A stretch of 64,000 nucleotides of DNA from NCBI RefSeq assembly GCF_002155965.1, contig NZ_MUMH01000019.1, positions 1-64,000 of the forward strand, read 5' to 3'. Made by a program: the position numbers and the translations under genes. A model generated the notes under the pieces. It saw nothing but the letters and a program-made list of their open reading frames with translations. It did not search any database and was not told the DNA's origin. This DNA is from Allokutzneria sp. NRRL B-24872. Lineage in GTDB: Bacteria > Actinomycetota > Actinomycetes > Mycobacteriales > Pseudonocardiaceae. Of the stretch, positions 42,602-50,393 are shown one piece after another; position 1 is the stretch's first letter, and every line of letters starts with the position of its first letter.

Positions 42602-43402
42602 GTGACGACTCCGCGCTTGATCGCCTCCGACGCCGACGGCACCCTGCTCACCCCGCTGGAGCGGGTCAGCGACCGCACGGCAGCCGTCGTGCGGCGCGCC
42701 GTGGACGCGGGCGCGGTGTTCGTCATCTCGACCGGGCGGCCGCCGAGGTGGACCCGGCCGATCCTGGACCAGCTCGGCCTCTACGGCCTCGGGGTCTGCA
42801 ACAACGGCTCGATGGTCTACGACTTCGCCGAGGACCGGGCGCTCAGCGAGCACTCGCTCGACCCGGTCCTGCTGCGCGACGCGGCGGAGGCGGTGCTCAA
42901 GGCCATCCCGGGCAGCGCGCTCGCGGTGGAGCGGGCCGAGGGCTCCTCGGAGCAGTGCTTCCTCGCCGAGCAGGGCTATGTGCACGCGTGGCCGATGGAC
43001 GAGTCGGTGCTGGCGCCGCGCGATGAGCTGCTCGGCAAGCCCGCGACGAAACTGCTGGTCCGCAACGCGTTGATGACCAGCGACGAGATGGCGACCGCCG
43101 CCAAGGCCGTGCTCGACGACGCGGTCGACGTGACCTTCTCGATCGGCTCCGGGCTGATCGAGCTGGTGGTCAAGGGCGTCACCAAGGCCAGCGGGCTCCA
43201 GCTCGTGGTCGACCGGCTCGGCCTCACTGCCGCCGACGTCGTCGCGTTCGGCGACATGCCCAACGACATCGCGATGCTGGGCTGGGCCGGGCTCGGCGTG
43301 GCCATGGGCAACGCGCACCCCTCCGCGGTGGAGGCCGCCGACGAGGTCACCGCGCCGAACTCGGAGGACGGGGTGGCTCAGGTGCTGGAGCGCTGGTTCT
43401 AG
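42602..43402 (+). CDS. HAD-superfamily Cof-type phosphatase
   Basis: 266 residues. HAD motif I SDADGTLLTP (Asp about 9), motif II STGRPPRW, a C2B cap, motif III with Lys (VKGVTKASGL) and motif IV GDMPNDIAML. Such enzymes dephosphorylate sugar phosphates, nucleotides or FMN. GTG at 42602. Its 3' end overlaps the convergent membrane-protein gene by 56 bp. Confidence 0.93.
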   Translation: MTTPRLIASDADGTLLTPLERVSDRTAAVVRRAVDAGAVFVISTGRPPRWTRPILDQLGLYGLGVCNNGSMVYDFAEDRALSEHSLDPVLLRDAAEAVLKAIPGSALAVERAEGSSEQCFLAEQGYVHAWPMDESVLAPRDELLGKPATKLLVRNALMTSDEMATAAKAVLDDAVDVTFSIGSGLIELVVKGVTKASGLQLVVDRLGLTAADVVAFGDMPNDIAMLGWAGLGVAMGNAHPSAVEAADEVTAPNSEDGVAQVLERWF

Positions 43403-43910
43403 CCAGGAGTCGCACGGCCGCTCGTGGGTCGTCGGCGTGGAAACGGACGCCACGAATGAGCTGCCCGTCGAACTCCTGCGGCGGGTCCAGCTCCACGAAG
43501 ACCGTCGTGGTGTCGCCAGCCGCGATGTTCAGCGTCTCGCCGACCACCGCGACCTGGCGCTCGTGGTTGCCCTTGCGCTCGGCGCGCACTGTGCGGACCG
43601 CTGCGAGTGGGAACGTCAAAGACAAACCCGTTCCGTTGCGCAGCAACAGGTTCTCAGGGCCGACCACGTGCGGCCGGGTGATGAGTGCCGCGATGTAGCT
43701 GAGCAGCCAGAAGATTCCGCAGATGCTGAGCACCAGCAAGATCCACCGCACGGTCGCCCACGGCACGAGGAACTCCACCGCGACGATCTCCACCAGCGAA
43801 GCCACGAGCAGCGCGACGAGGATGGTCGTGGACTCACCGGCGTGGCGCACGGCCGTGCCGCCGTCAGGAACGTCCTTTCTGCCTCGCAACACCATGTAGA
43901 GGGCCTTCAC
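43347..43910 (-). CDS. Two-helix membrane protein of unknown function
   Basis: 187 residues. Two membrane helices (about 28-50 and 53-76) are followed by a soluble beta-rich domain (NLLLRNGTGLSLTFPLAAVRTVRAERKG ... TTTVFVELDPPQEFDGQLIRGVRF) resembling the bacterial PH-type fold seen in membrane proteins. It is the last gene of the MFS-MerR operon (4-bp overlap) and overlaps the HAD gene. No function is recognised. Confidence 0.72.
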   Translation of the reverse strand: MKALYMVLRGRKDVPDGGTAVRHAGESTTILVALLVASLVEIVAVEFLVPWATVRWILLVLSICGIFWLLSYIAALITRPHVVGPENLLLRNGTGLSLTFPLAAVRTVRAERKGNHERQVAVVGETLNIAAGDTTTVFVELDPPQEFDGQLIRGVRFHADDPRAAVRLLARTSAPAPEPPRPPSSAR

Positions 43911-44671
43911 CGCGGCTCCTTCCTCGACACCCGCTCGGCGATGACGTGCATGAACCTCCGCTGCGCGGGGGCGAAGGAGTCGACGTAGTCCAGGAACAGC
44001 GCGTCCATCGGCCCCGTGCTCTCCTGGGGATCACCCTGGGCCATCTCCGCGAGCCGTGGGTTGCCCGCCAACAACTTCTCCACCAGGCGCTCGACCTCCG
44101 GGCTGTCCTCAGGTTCGTCCGCCAGCGACTGGAAGCTCTGCGAGAACTCGACCATCGCCACCTGATGACCGGGTTCGCTCCACAGCGTGCGGTAGGCCTC
44201 GGTCAGCCGGTCGACGCTCTCCGGCGCGGTCACGATGATCAGCAGCACCGCCTCCTTCTCCCGGCGCAGCAACTGCTGGTCCACCCCGGCGGCTTCGAGC
44301 CTGCGCAGCATCTCGCCCAGCTCGCCGGGGATCTCCGGGTCCTGAGTGGACGCGCGCAGCTCCGCGATCCGCTTGCGCTGCGCGGAGATCCGCTGCTCCT
44401 GCTCGGCCAGCTCATCGTCCAAAGTGGACAGAGCATCGTCGAGCGAGCGCGGTTTCTCGCCGAGCAGACCGCGAATCTGCTCCAACGACAGGCCCAGATC
44501 GCGCAGGCGGCGAATCCGCGAGACGGTGATCAGCGCCTGGGTGCCGTAGCGGCGGTACCCGGAGGCGTCCCTCGGCGGCTCCTCGACCAGGCCCTCCGCC
44601 GTGTAGTGCCGGACCGCGCGCACCGTCGTGCCAGCGAGTCTGGCCAGCTCACCGATGGTCAGCACCGACAC
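43907..44671 (-). CDS. MerR family transcriptional regulator
   Basis: 254 residues. The N-terminal winged HTH (LTIGELARLAGTTVRAVRHYTAEGLVEEPPRDASGYRRYG) is followed by a dimerisation coiled coil (about 80-115) and a C-terminal ligand domain of about 140 residues like TipA-type drug-sensing regulators. It starts with a GTG inside the 3' end of the MFS gene (23-bp overlap). The dyad at 45885-45897 upstream of the MFS gene is its likely site. Confidence 0.92.
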   Translation of the reverse strand: MSVLTIGELARLAGTTVRAVRHYTAEGLVEEPPRDASGYRRYGTQALITVSRIRRLRDLGLSLEQIRGLLGEKPRSLDDALSTLDDELAEQEQRISAQRKRIAELRASTQDPEIPGELGEMLRRLEAAGVDQQLLRREKEAVLLIIVTAPESVDRLTEAYRTLWSEPGHQVAMVEFSQSFQSLADEPEDSPEVERLVEKLLAGNPRLAEMAQGDPQESTGPMDALFLDYVDSFAPAQRRFMHVIAERVSRKEPR

Positions 44672-45866
44672 GCACCTCCTCCATCCCCCGCATCCCCGGG
44701 AGCAGCAGCACGCCCACCGCGAGCACGGCCCAGACCACTGTGATCAGTGTGCCGGTGGTGTGCACGCCGAAGCCGCTGATCAGCCAGCCCGCGGCGAAGG
44801 TGCCGACCGGCGTCGCGCTCAGCAGCACCGCGTTCTGCACGCCGAACACCCGCCCGCGCGCCTCCTCCGGCACGCGTTCGCTGGTCAGCACGACCATCAG
44901 CGGCTGCATCGGTCCGCTGACCACGCCGAGCACCGCCGAGGCCGCGACGAGCCACCAGTAGCCGGGAAGCGCGGCCAGCCAGGCGATCGCGCCGACCGAG
45001 GCGAGCAGCGACGCGGTCAGCCAGCCGCGCCGGGACAGCCTCGTGCCGACCGCCGCGTAGACCAGGTTGCCGCCGATCATGCCGAGCGCCGAAGCCATGA
45101 TCACCGGACCGAGCTGGCCGGCCGAGCCGCCTTCGGCGACGAAGTGCGCGGGCAGCAGGAGCATCTGCATCGGCGCCATGACCAGCACGCTCGCCGCCGA
45201 CAGGGCGGTCAGCATGATCAGCACGGGCTCGCTCCGCAGCACCGTCGCCGCGACCTTGAGGTCCTTCGCCCAGTGCTGCTTCACCGCAGGGGTCGAGGTG
45301 CCGAGCGCGGACGGCAGCAGCCAGGTCAGCAGCGCCGCGGCCGCGGAGGTCGCGGCCGTGAACCAGAGGGCGGTCGCGCTGTCGAGCCAGGTCAGCACGA
45401 GCGCGCCGAGCGCGGGACCGGCGATCAGGGTCACTCCGACCATGGACTGGCGGAGCCCGCTGAGCCGCTCCAGCGACATCCCGGTGGCCTTGGCGACGTC
45501 CGGGAGCAGGGTCTCGCGCGCGGTCATCCCCGGGATGTCGAAGAGCGCGCCCGCGATGCCCAGCGCGATGAACCAGCCGATGTCGAGCCCGAACACCATG
45601 TCCACCACGGGCAGCGCCGCGACGCACGCCGCCGAGGCCAGGTCGGCGCCGATCGAGATCCGCCGCCGCCCGATCCGGTCGATCACCACGCCGCCCGCGA
45701 CCGCCGCGACCAGCATCGGGATTCCGGTGGCCGCGGTGACGACCCCGGCAGCCGCCGCGTCGCCGGTGCGGGTGAGCAGCAGCCACGGCAGGGCCATCCC
45801 GGCGATGGAGTTGCCCAGCAGGGACAACGTCTCCGCGCCGAGGAAGAGGACCACCAGTCGCTTCAT
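44649..45866 (-). CDS. MFS transporter
   Basis: 405 residues, about 12 membrane helices, of the macrolide/tetracycline-exporter-like (MefA/Tcr) branch: LSLLGNSIAGMALPWLLLTRTGDAAAAGVVTAATGIP, motif A-like GGVVIDRIGRRRISIG and a second-half ARGRVFGVQNAVLL. It is the first gene of a three-gene operon with the MerR regulator and a small membrane protein. A MerR-type dyad in the promoter predicts drug-inducible export. Confidence 0.92.
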   Translation of the reverse strand: MKRLVVLFLGAETLSLLGNSIAGMALPWLLLTRTGDAAAAGVVTAATGIPMLVAAVAGGVVIDRIGRRRISIGADLASAACVAALPVVDMVFGLDIGWFIALGIAGALFDIPGMTARETLLPDVAKATGMSLERLSGLRQSMVGVTLIAGPALGALVLTWLDSATALWFTAATSAAAALLTWLLPSALGTSTPAVKQHWAKDLKVAATVLRSEPVLIMLTALSAASVLVMAPMQMLLLPAHFVAEGGSAGQLGPVIMASALGMIGGNLVYAAVGTRLSRRGWLTASLLASVGAIAWLAALPGYWWLVAASAVLGVVSGPMQPLMVVLTSERVPEEARGRVFGVQNAVLLSATPVGTFAAGWLISGFGVHTTGTLITVVWAVLAVGVLLLPGMRGMEEVRVGADHR

Positions 45867-45873
45867 GCGGACA

Positions 45874-45904
45874 GCGTCGAGGGTTGACGCGGCGTCAGGG
45901 TCAA
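45874..45904 (-). promoter_or_regulatory. MerR-type promoter with central dyad
   Basis: On the reverse strand TTGACC (45899-45904) is followed after 19 bp by a weak -10 at 45874-45879. The spacer holds the perfect palindrome TGACGC-C-GCGTCA (45885-45897). A stretched spacer with a central dyad is the hallmark of MerR-activated promoters. Confidence 0.68.
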
Positions 45905-46013
45905 GTCGCTCACCGATTGGTCACGGTTCCGCCACACCGCCCACGCCGTTCAGGCGAACTCGCGACACTCGATGAAGTGATGGGGGTCACTTTCTGTCTG
46001 GGGGGAGCGACGA

Positions 46014-47873
46014 ATGTCGTGTATCAAACGAAGGACTCTGCTCGCGGCCGGAGCAGTCGGCGCGGTGGTCGGAACGGTCGGCTTACCGGGCTTCGCGCTC
46101 GCGGCCGACAACTCGGAGCGGCACTTGGCGGTGGTCGGGCACCCCGACGACGACCTGCTGTTCATGAACCCCGACATCCAGCAGGGGATCGCTCGCGGCT
46201 GCCGCACGCGCACGGTCTTCCTGACCGCCGGTGAGTACAACGGCACCGACGACCTGACGCGCGAGCAGTACGCCGCTGACCTGCAACGAGGCATGCACGC
46301 GGCTTACGCGGTGCTCGCGGGCGTGGCGGACGACTGGACGCGCAGGGCGGTGACGATCGCGGGCAAGCAGGTCGAGCTGCACACCCTGCGCCCCGCGCCG
46401 CACGTCGAGCTGATGTTCGTGAACATCCCGGACGGCTTCGACGACCGCTACGACCACGCGATGACCAACCTGTGGTCGCGCCCGGGTTTCGCCACCGACA
46501 CCCTCGTGCCGGTCGGCGGCCCGATCACTGCGGTCCAGCGCTACGACCACAACTCGCTGACCGCCATGCTCACCGAGCTGATGCGCCAGTTCGCGCCGAC
46601 CGTGATCCGGCTCCAGGACACGACTCCCGACCCGCGCTACCTCGGCGATCTCGGTGAGCACGAGGACCACGTCGCCACCGCGAACTTCGCCATGAAGGCG
46701 GCGCGCGCGTACCGGGGGCGGGCCTTCATCTCCGCCTACCGCTGCTACAGCATCGACCACTTCCCGGAGTGCGTCCCCGAGCCCTTCCTGGACACGAAAA
46801 CCACTGCCTTCCAACGGTTCCAGGACTTCGACCCGTTGACCGGCCCGACCTTCGACCCGCACCTGCGCCGGGTGTACCGCCGCTGGCCGGTCGACGGCGG
46901 CTGGGCGATCCCCGGCTACGTCTTCGCCGTCACCGCCGAAGGACTCCTTGCGTGGCAAGGGAATTCTTCCGGCTGGTCGGCTCCCGTGCTCGCGGGCTCC
47001 GGCTCCTACGCGCCGCGCGTCACGGCCGCGCTCAACGCGAACGGCCGCCCTCAGGTCGCCGTGCTCGACCTCGACAACGGCCAGCTGCGCACGGCATTCC
47101 GCTCCGGCTCGGTCTGGGTGTGGTCCACGGTCAGCCGTCCGCCGGGCAGCGGCGCGTTCTCGTCGACGCCCACACTGGTCAGGGGGATCGACGGCAGGCT
47201 GCACCTGTTCGCCCGCAACAACTCCGGCGGGCTGAGCGCGACCGCGCAGACCAGTCCGGGCGGTTCGTTCGGCGCGTGGAGCAACCTCGGCGGTGGGCCC
47301 GACGTCCAGGACTCCCTCTCGGCCTTCCTCGGCCCGGACGGCCAGATCGACGTCTTCGCCGACGGGCGCGGCAGAACCCTGCGTTGGCGGGCCGCCGCGG
47401 TCGGCTTCGCGCTCGACTCCGCATTCCCGAACATCGAGTGCGTCGGCGCGTCCGCAGTGGCCAGCAACGCCGACGGACGCGTCCAGATCTTCAACCGCGA
47501 GCACGTCGACGGAGCGCTCGGCACCGCATACGAGCTGCCGGGCGGCGGGTGGTCCCCGCAGATCGCGCACCTCGGCGGAACGGGGTGGACCACTCCGGTG
47601 GCGGTCACCACTCCGATGCCCGACAGCCGCATGGTCGTGTTCGCGCGCAACGACTCCGGCGGCGTGAGCACGGCTCGTCAGTCCACAAAGGACGGTGGGT
47701 TCACGTCGTGGACCGACCTCGGCGGAGCGGTGGAGTCCGGCCTCGCCGCGCACCTCGACGGCTCCGGCCGCATCCGCCTCCTCGCGCAGCGCGGTGACGG
47801 CGGGGTGTGGGAGCGCGCTCAGACCGCCCCCGGCGCCGACGCGCCCTTCGCGGCCTGGCAACGCCTCCCCTGA
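46014..47873 (+). CDS. Secreted PIG-L family deacetylase with C-terminal propeller-like domain
   Basis: 619 residues. A twin-arginine-like signal (CIKRRTLLAAGAVG ... ALAADN) precedes a PIG-L/LmbE zinc deacetylase domain (about 36-280) with the metal motif VVGHPDDDLLFMNPD and the late HEDHVATANF. The C-terminal half (about 300-619) is made of repeated segments such as GRLHLFARNNSGGLSATAQ, GQIDVFADGRGRTLRW, SRMVVFARNDSGGVSTARQ and RIRLLAQRGDGGVWERAQ, typical of PLL-type lectin beta-propellers. It probably de-N-acetylates an external glycan that the propeller binds. ATG after a GGGGGGAGCG site. Confidence 0.9.
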   Translation: MSCIKRRTLLAAGAVGAVVGTVGLPGFALAADNSERHLAVVGHPDDDLLFMNPDIQQGIARGCRTRTVFLTAGEYNGTDDLTREQYAADLQRGMHAAYAVLAGVADDWTRRAVTIAGKQVELHTLRPAPHVELMFVNIPDGFDDRYDHAMTNLWSRPGFATDTLVPVGGPITAVQRYDHNSLTAMLTELMRQFAPTVIRLQDTTPDPRYLGDLGEHEDHVATANFAMKAARAYRGRAFISAYRCYSIDHFPECVPEPFLDTKTTAFQRFQDFDPLTGPTFDPHLRRVYRRWPVDGGWAIPGYVFAVTAEGLLAWQGNSSGWSAPVLAGSGSYAPRVTAALNANGRPQVAVLDLDNGQLRTAFRSGSVWVWSTVSRPPGSGAFSSTPTLVRGIDGRLHLFARNNSGGLSATAQTSPGGSFGAWSNLGGGPDVQDSLSAFLGPDGQIDVFADGRGRTLRWRAAAVGFALDSAFPNIECVGASAVASNADGRVQIFNREHVDGALGTAYELPGGGWSPQIAHLGGTGWTTPVAVTTPMPDSRMVVFARNDSGGVSTARQSTKDGGFTSWTDLGGAVESGLAAHLDGSGRIRLLAQRGDGGVWERAQTAPGADAPFAAWQRLP

Positions 47874-47952
47874 CGCTCGGGTGGCGCTAGCTGTGCGCCG
47901 CCACCGTCACTAGCTTTGTAGATCGTTACTTCGCAACGAGGGGGAGTACAGC

Positions 47953-49347
47953 ATGGCCGAATTCTCCGTCGCGTTCACCCGAACCGACATCACGCCGGGC
48001 CCCAACACGGCCCGCAACAGGTGGATGGCCGGATACGGCTGGGACCCCCGGGGCAACCCGAACTTCACCACCGCGCGGCCGTTGCGCGCGGAGTGCGTGA
48101 TGATCCGCCAGACCACGGGTGACCCGCTCATCGCGGTGCGGGTGGACCTGCTCAACCTGCCGACGTACATGTCGCGCAGGATTCGCGCCCGCGTGGTCAA
48201 CGAGCTGCGTCTCACCGGCAACGCGTCGTTCATGCTCCAGTCCAGCCACACGCACTCGGGGCCCGCGCTGCCGGAGGAGCCCGACCCGTACATCATCTAC
48301 GGGCTCTCCGGCGCCCAGCTCGACGAGGTCAACGAGTACGCGGACTGGCTCATCCGCCGGATCGTCGCGCTGGTCAGGGAAACCGTCGCCAAGGCACCGA
48401 CCCCGGTCACCCTCTCCTACGGCGAGGGCGTGGCGAAGGCCGCCGTCAACCGCGTCGGCCTCGGCTGGTCGCCCGACGAGGTCCCGGTGCTGCTCGCCAG
48501 GCGCGAAAGCACCAACGCCCCGTTCCTCGCCCTCTTCGGCTACGCCTGCCATCCGGTCGCCAGGGGCAGCGAACCCGTCTTCGACAGCGACTTCCCCGGG
48601 GTCGCGGGCAAGCTCATCGAGACCCAGCTCGGCTGCCCCGCCTTCTTCTTCAACGGAGCCGCAGGCGACCGCAACCCCGACCGCATGGGTGGTGACGCCG
48701 ACGTGGTCAACGTCGGCACCCGGGTCGCGGAGGGCGCGCTCAAGGTCGTCCGCGACGGTGGCCTCCGCCCGCTTCGCGGCCCCATCAAGGCGATCCTGCG
48801 CGCTGCGCGGCTGCCGCTTGCCGAAGACCTCACCAATCCGGACGTGCTGCTGCGCCTGGACGCCGCCTACGAGCAGGAACGCCTCCGCGCGGTCCAGGAG
48901 GGCGACGTCCCCGGGGCCCGCTTCTGCGAGTCGATGCGCCGCGAACTCGCCGACGGCTCGACGCCGGTGGTCTACAACGTGCCCGTGCAGTGCTGGAAGT
49001 TCGGCAGCGACTTCGGCATCCTCGGCCTCGGCGGTGAGGCGCTCTCCGGCTACAACGTCGGCACCCGCGCCGCGACCACCCGCAAGCTGTGGGTGATGGC
49101 CTACGCCAACGAGATCCCCGGCTACGTCCCCGCCGACGACGTGCTCTGGCACTGGCCGGGACCGGCCTGCTACTACGAGTCGGGGTGGGACGAGAACCCC
49201 AAGTTCAGCGGCCGGGGCACCAGCATGATGGCCTTCGGCTGGCCCGTCCCGCTCGCCTCCTCGCAGCCGGTCGGCACCAGTCCGGCCACCCCGCAGAGCG
49301 CGGAGGGCGTGCTCATGGCCACCTGCCGCAGGGTGCTCGCCGACTGA
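47953..49347 (+). CDS. Neutral/alkaline ceramidase-like hydrolase
   Basis: 464 residues. The N-terminal neutral/alkaline non-lysosomal ceramidase-type domain has TRTDITPGPNT, SSHTHSGPALPEE (zinc ligands about 99-101), the second His in LFGYACHPVARGS, and FFFNGAAGDRNPDRMGGD. No signal peptide is visible, so it is probably cytoplasmic, and the substrate may not be ceramide. ATG at 47953 with a GAGGGGGAGT site. It follows the secreted deacetylase in the same direction. Confidence 0.88.
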   Translation: MAEFSVAFTRTDITPGPNTARNRWMAGYGWDPRGNPNFTTARPLRAECVMIRQTTGDPLIAVRVDLLNLPTYMSRRIRARVVNELRLTGNASFMLQSSHTHSGPALPEEPDPYIIYGLSGAQLDEVNEYADWLIRRIVALVRETVAKAPTPVTLSYGEGVAKAAVNRVGLGWSPDEVPVLLARRESTNAPFLALFGYACHPVARGSEPVFDSDFPGVAGKLIETQLGCPAFFFNGAAGDRNPDRMGGDADVVNVGTRVAEGALKVVRDGGLRPLRGPIKAILRAARLPLAEDLTNPDVLLRLDAAYEQERLRAVQEGDVPGARFCESMRRELADGSTPVVYNVPVQCWKFGSDFGILGLGGEALSGYNVGTRAATTRKLWVMAYANEIPGYVPADDVLWHWPGPACYYESGWDENPKFSGRGTSMMAFGWPVPLASSQPVGTSPATPQSAEGVLMATCRRVLAD

Positions 49348-49414
49348 CCCGATCCGGTGAAGCGCACCGGCGGGCCTGGTCCGGTCCCACCCGGCGCCAC
49401 AAACATGATCGGTT

Positions 49415-50269
49415 GTGACCGACACGCCGACCGTACGCAAGCGCCGGGTGGGCCGAATCCTGCGGGAGCTGAGGGAGCGCGCGGGGCTCAGCCACACCGA
49501 CGTGGCGGGCCGGATCGAGTCCTCCACCGCGGTGATCTCCCGCATCGAGAGCGGGCAGAACCGGGTCGAGCCGGGGGACGTGCGCGACCTGCTCGACATC
49601 TACGGAGCCCCCGACGACCTCCGCGACCAGGTGCTCGACCTGATCAAGGAGGCCGACCGGCCGCGCTACTGGCAGCCCTTCCACCGGCACCTGCCGAAGG
49701 TCCAGCGCACCTACCTCAGCCTGGAGTCCGAGGCTTCGCTGCTCTGCGGCATCGACACCAGCACCTTCCACCCGCTGCTGCGCACCACCGACTACGCCCG
49801 CGCCGCGCTCGCCGCGGACTGGCGCGTCGGCGCTGACGAGACGCGCCGCGAGCAGCTGCTGGCCCTCGGCGTCGCCCGCCAAGACCTCATCGGCCGCGCG
49901 GAGGACCCGCTCGGCGTCAGCCTCTTCGTCGACGAGTCCGTGCTGCGCAGGCCCATCGGCGGCGTCGAGGTGCTGCGCGAACAACTCCTGCACGTGCAGG
50001 CGCTCGTGGAGTCTCCGCACATCGACGTCCGCGTCGTGCCCAACAAGGTCGGCCTGCACCCGGGCGTCGACGGGCCGTTCACCCTGCTGCACTTCGACGA
50101 GCCGGACATGGAGGTCGGCTACGTCCCGCACCGCGACGGCTGCCTCTACCTGCAACGCTCCCGCGAGCTCGACGAACTCGGCCGACGCCTGGAAACCCTT
50201 GCCGCGCTGGCGTTCCCCGCGTCGGCGACCGCCGGGTTCATCGGCTACCTCCTCGGCGAGATCGGCTGA
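49415..50269 (+). CDS. XRE-family HTH regulator with DUF5753
   Basis: 284 residues. The N-terminal HTH (LRELRERAGLSHTDVAGRIESSTAVISRIESGQN) is joined to a DUF5753 domain of about 180 residues, the common actinobacterial regulator usually paired with a DUF397 protein, which is not seen here. Its last seven codons lie inside the left copy of the 77-bp direct repeat, so the gene stays intact although the island is inserted right behind it. GTG at 49415. Confidence 0.93.
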   Translation: MTDTPTVRKRRVGRILRELRERAGLSHTDVAGRIESSTAVISRIESGQNRVEPGDVRDLLDIYGAPDDLRDQVLDLIKEADRPRYWQPFHRHLPKVQRTYLSLESEASLLCGIDTSTFHPLLRTTDYARAALAADWRVGADETRREQLLALGVARQDLIGRAEDPLGVSLFVDESVLRRPIGGVEVLREQLLHVQALVESPHIDVRVVPNKVGLHPGVDGPFTLLHFDEPDMEVGYVPHRDGCLYLQRSRELDELGRRLETLAALAFPASATAGFIGYLLGEIG

Positions 50270-50325
50270 GCAGCACCTGCTCGACCCGCTCGCTGATCCG
50301 GGGCGCGTCGGCGGGAACGACCGTC
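50249..50325. repeat. Left 77-bp direct repeat of the KAP island
   Basis: 76 of 77 bases match 54410-54486; the one mismatch is C at 50304 versus A at 54465. It includes the end of the XRE gene. Host-like GC. The next 12 bases, ATTGACGTCAAT (50326-50337), are a perfect palindrome at the island edge. Confidence 0.95.
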
Positions 50326-50393
50326 ATTGACGTCAATTCAAGTTGCTGGCCGCGAGGGTTGAGTCTCTCTCACGCTGACCGCTTGAGCTAGCG

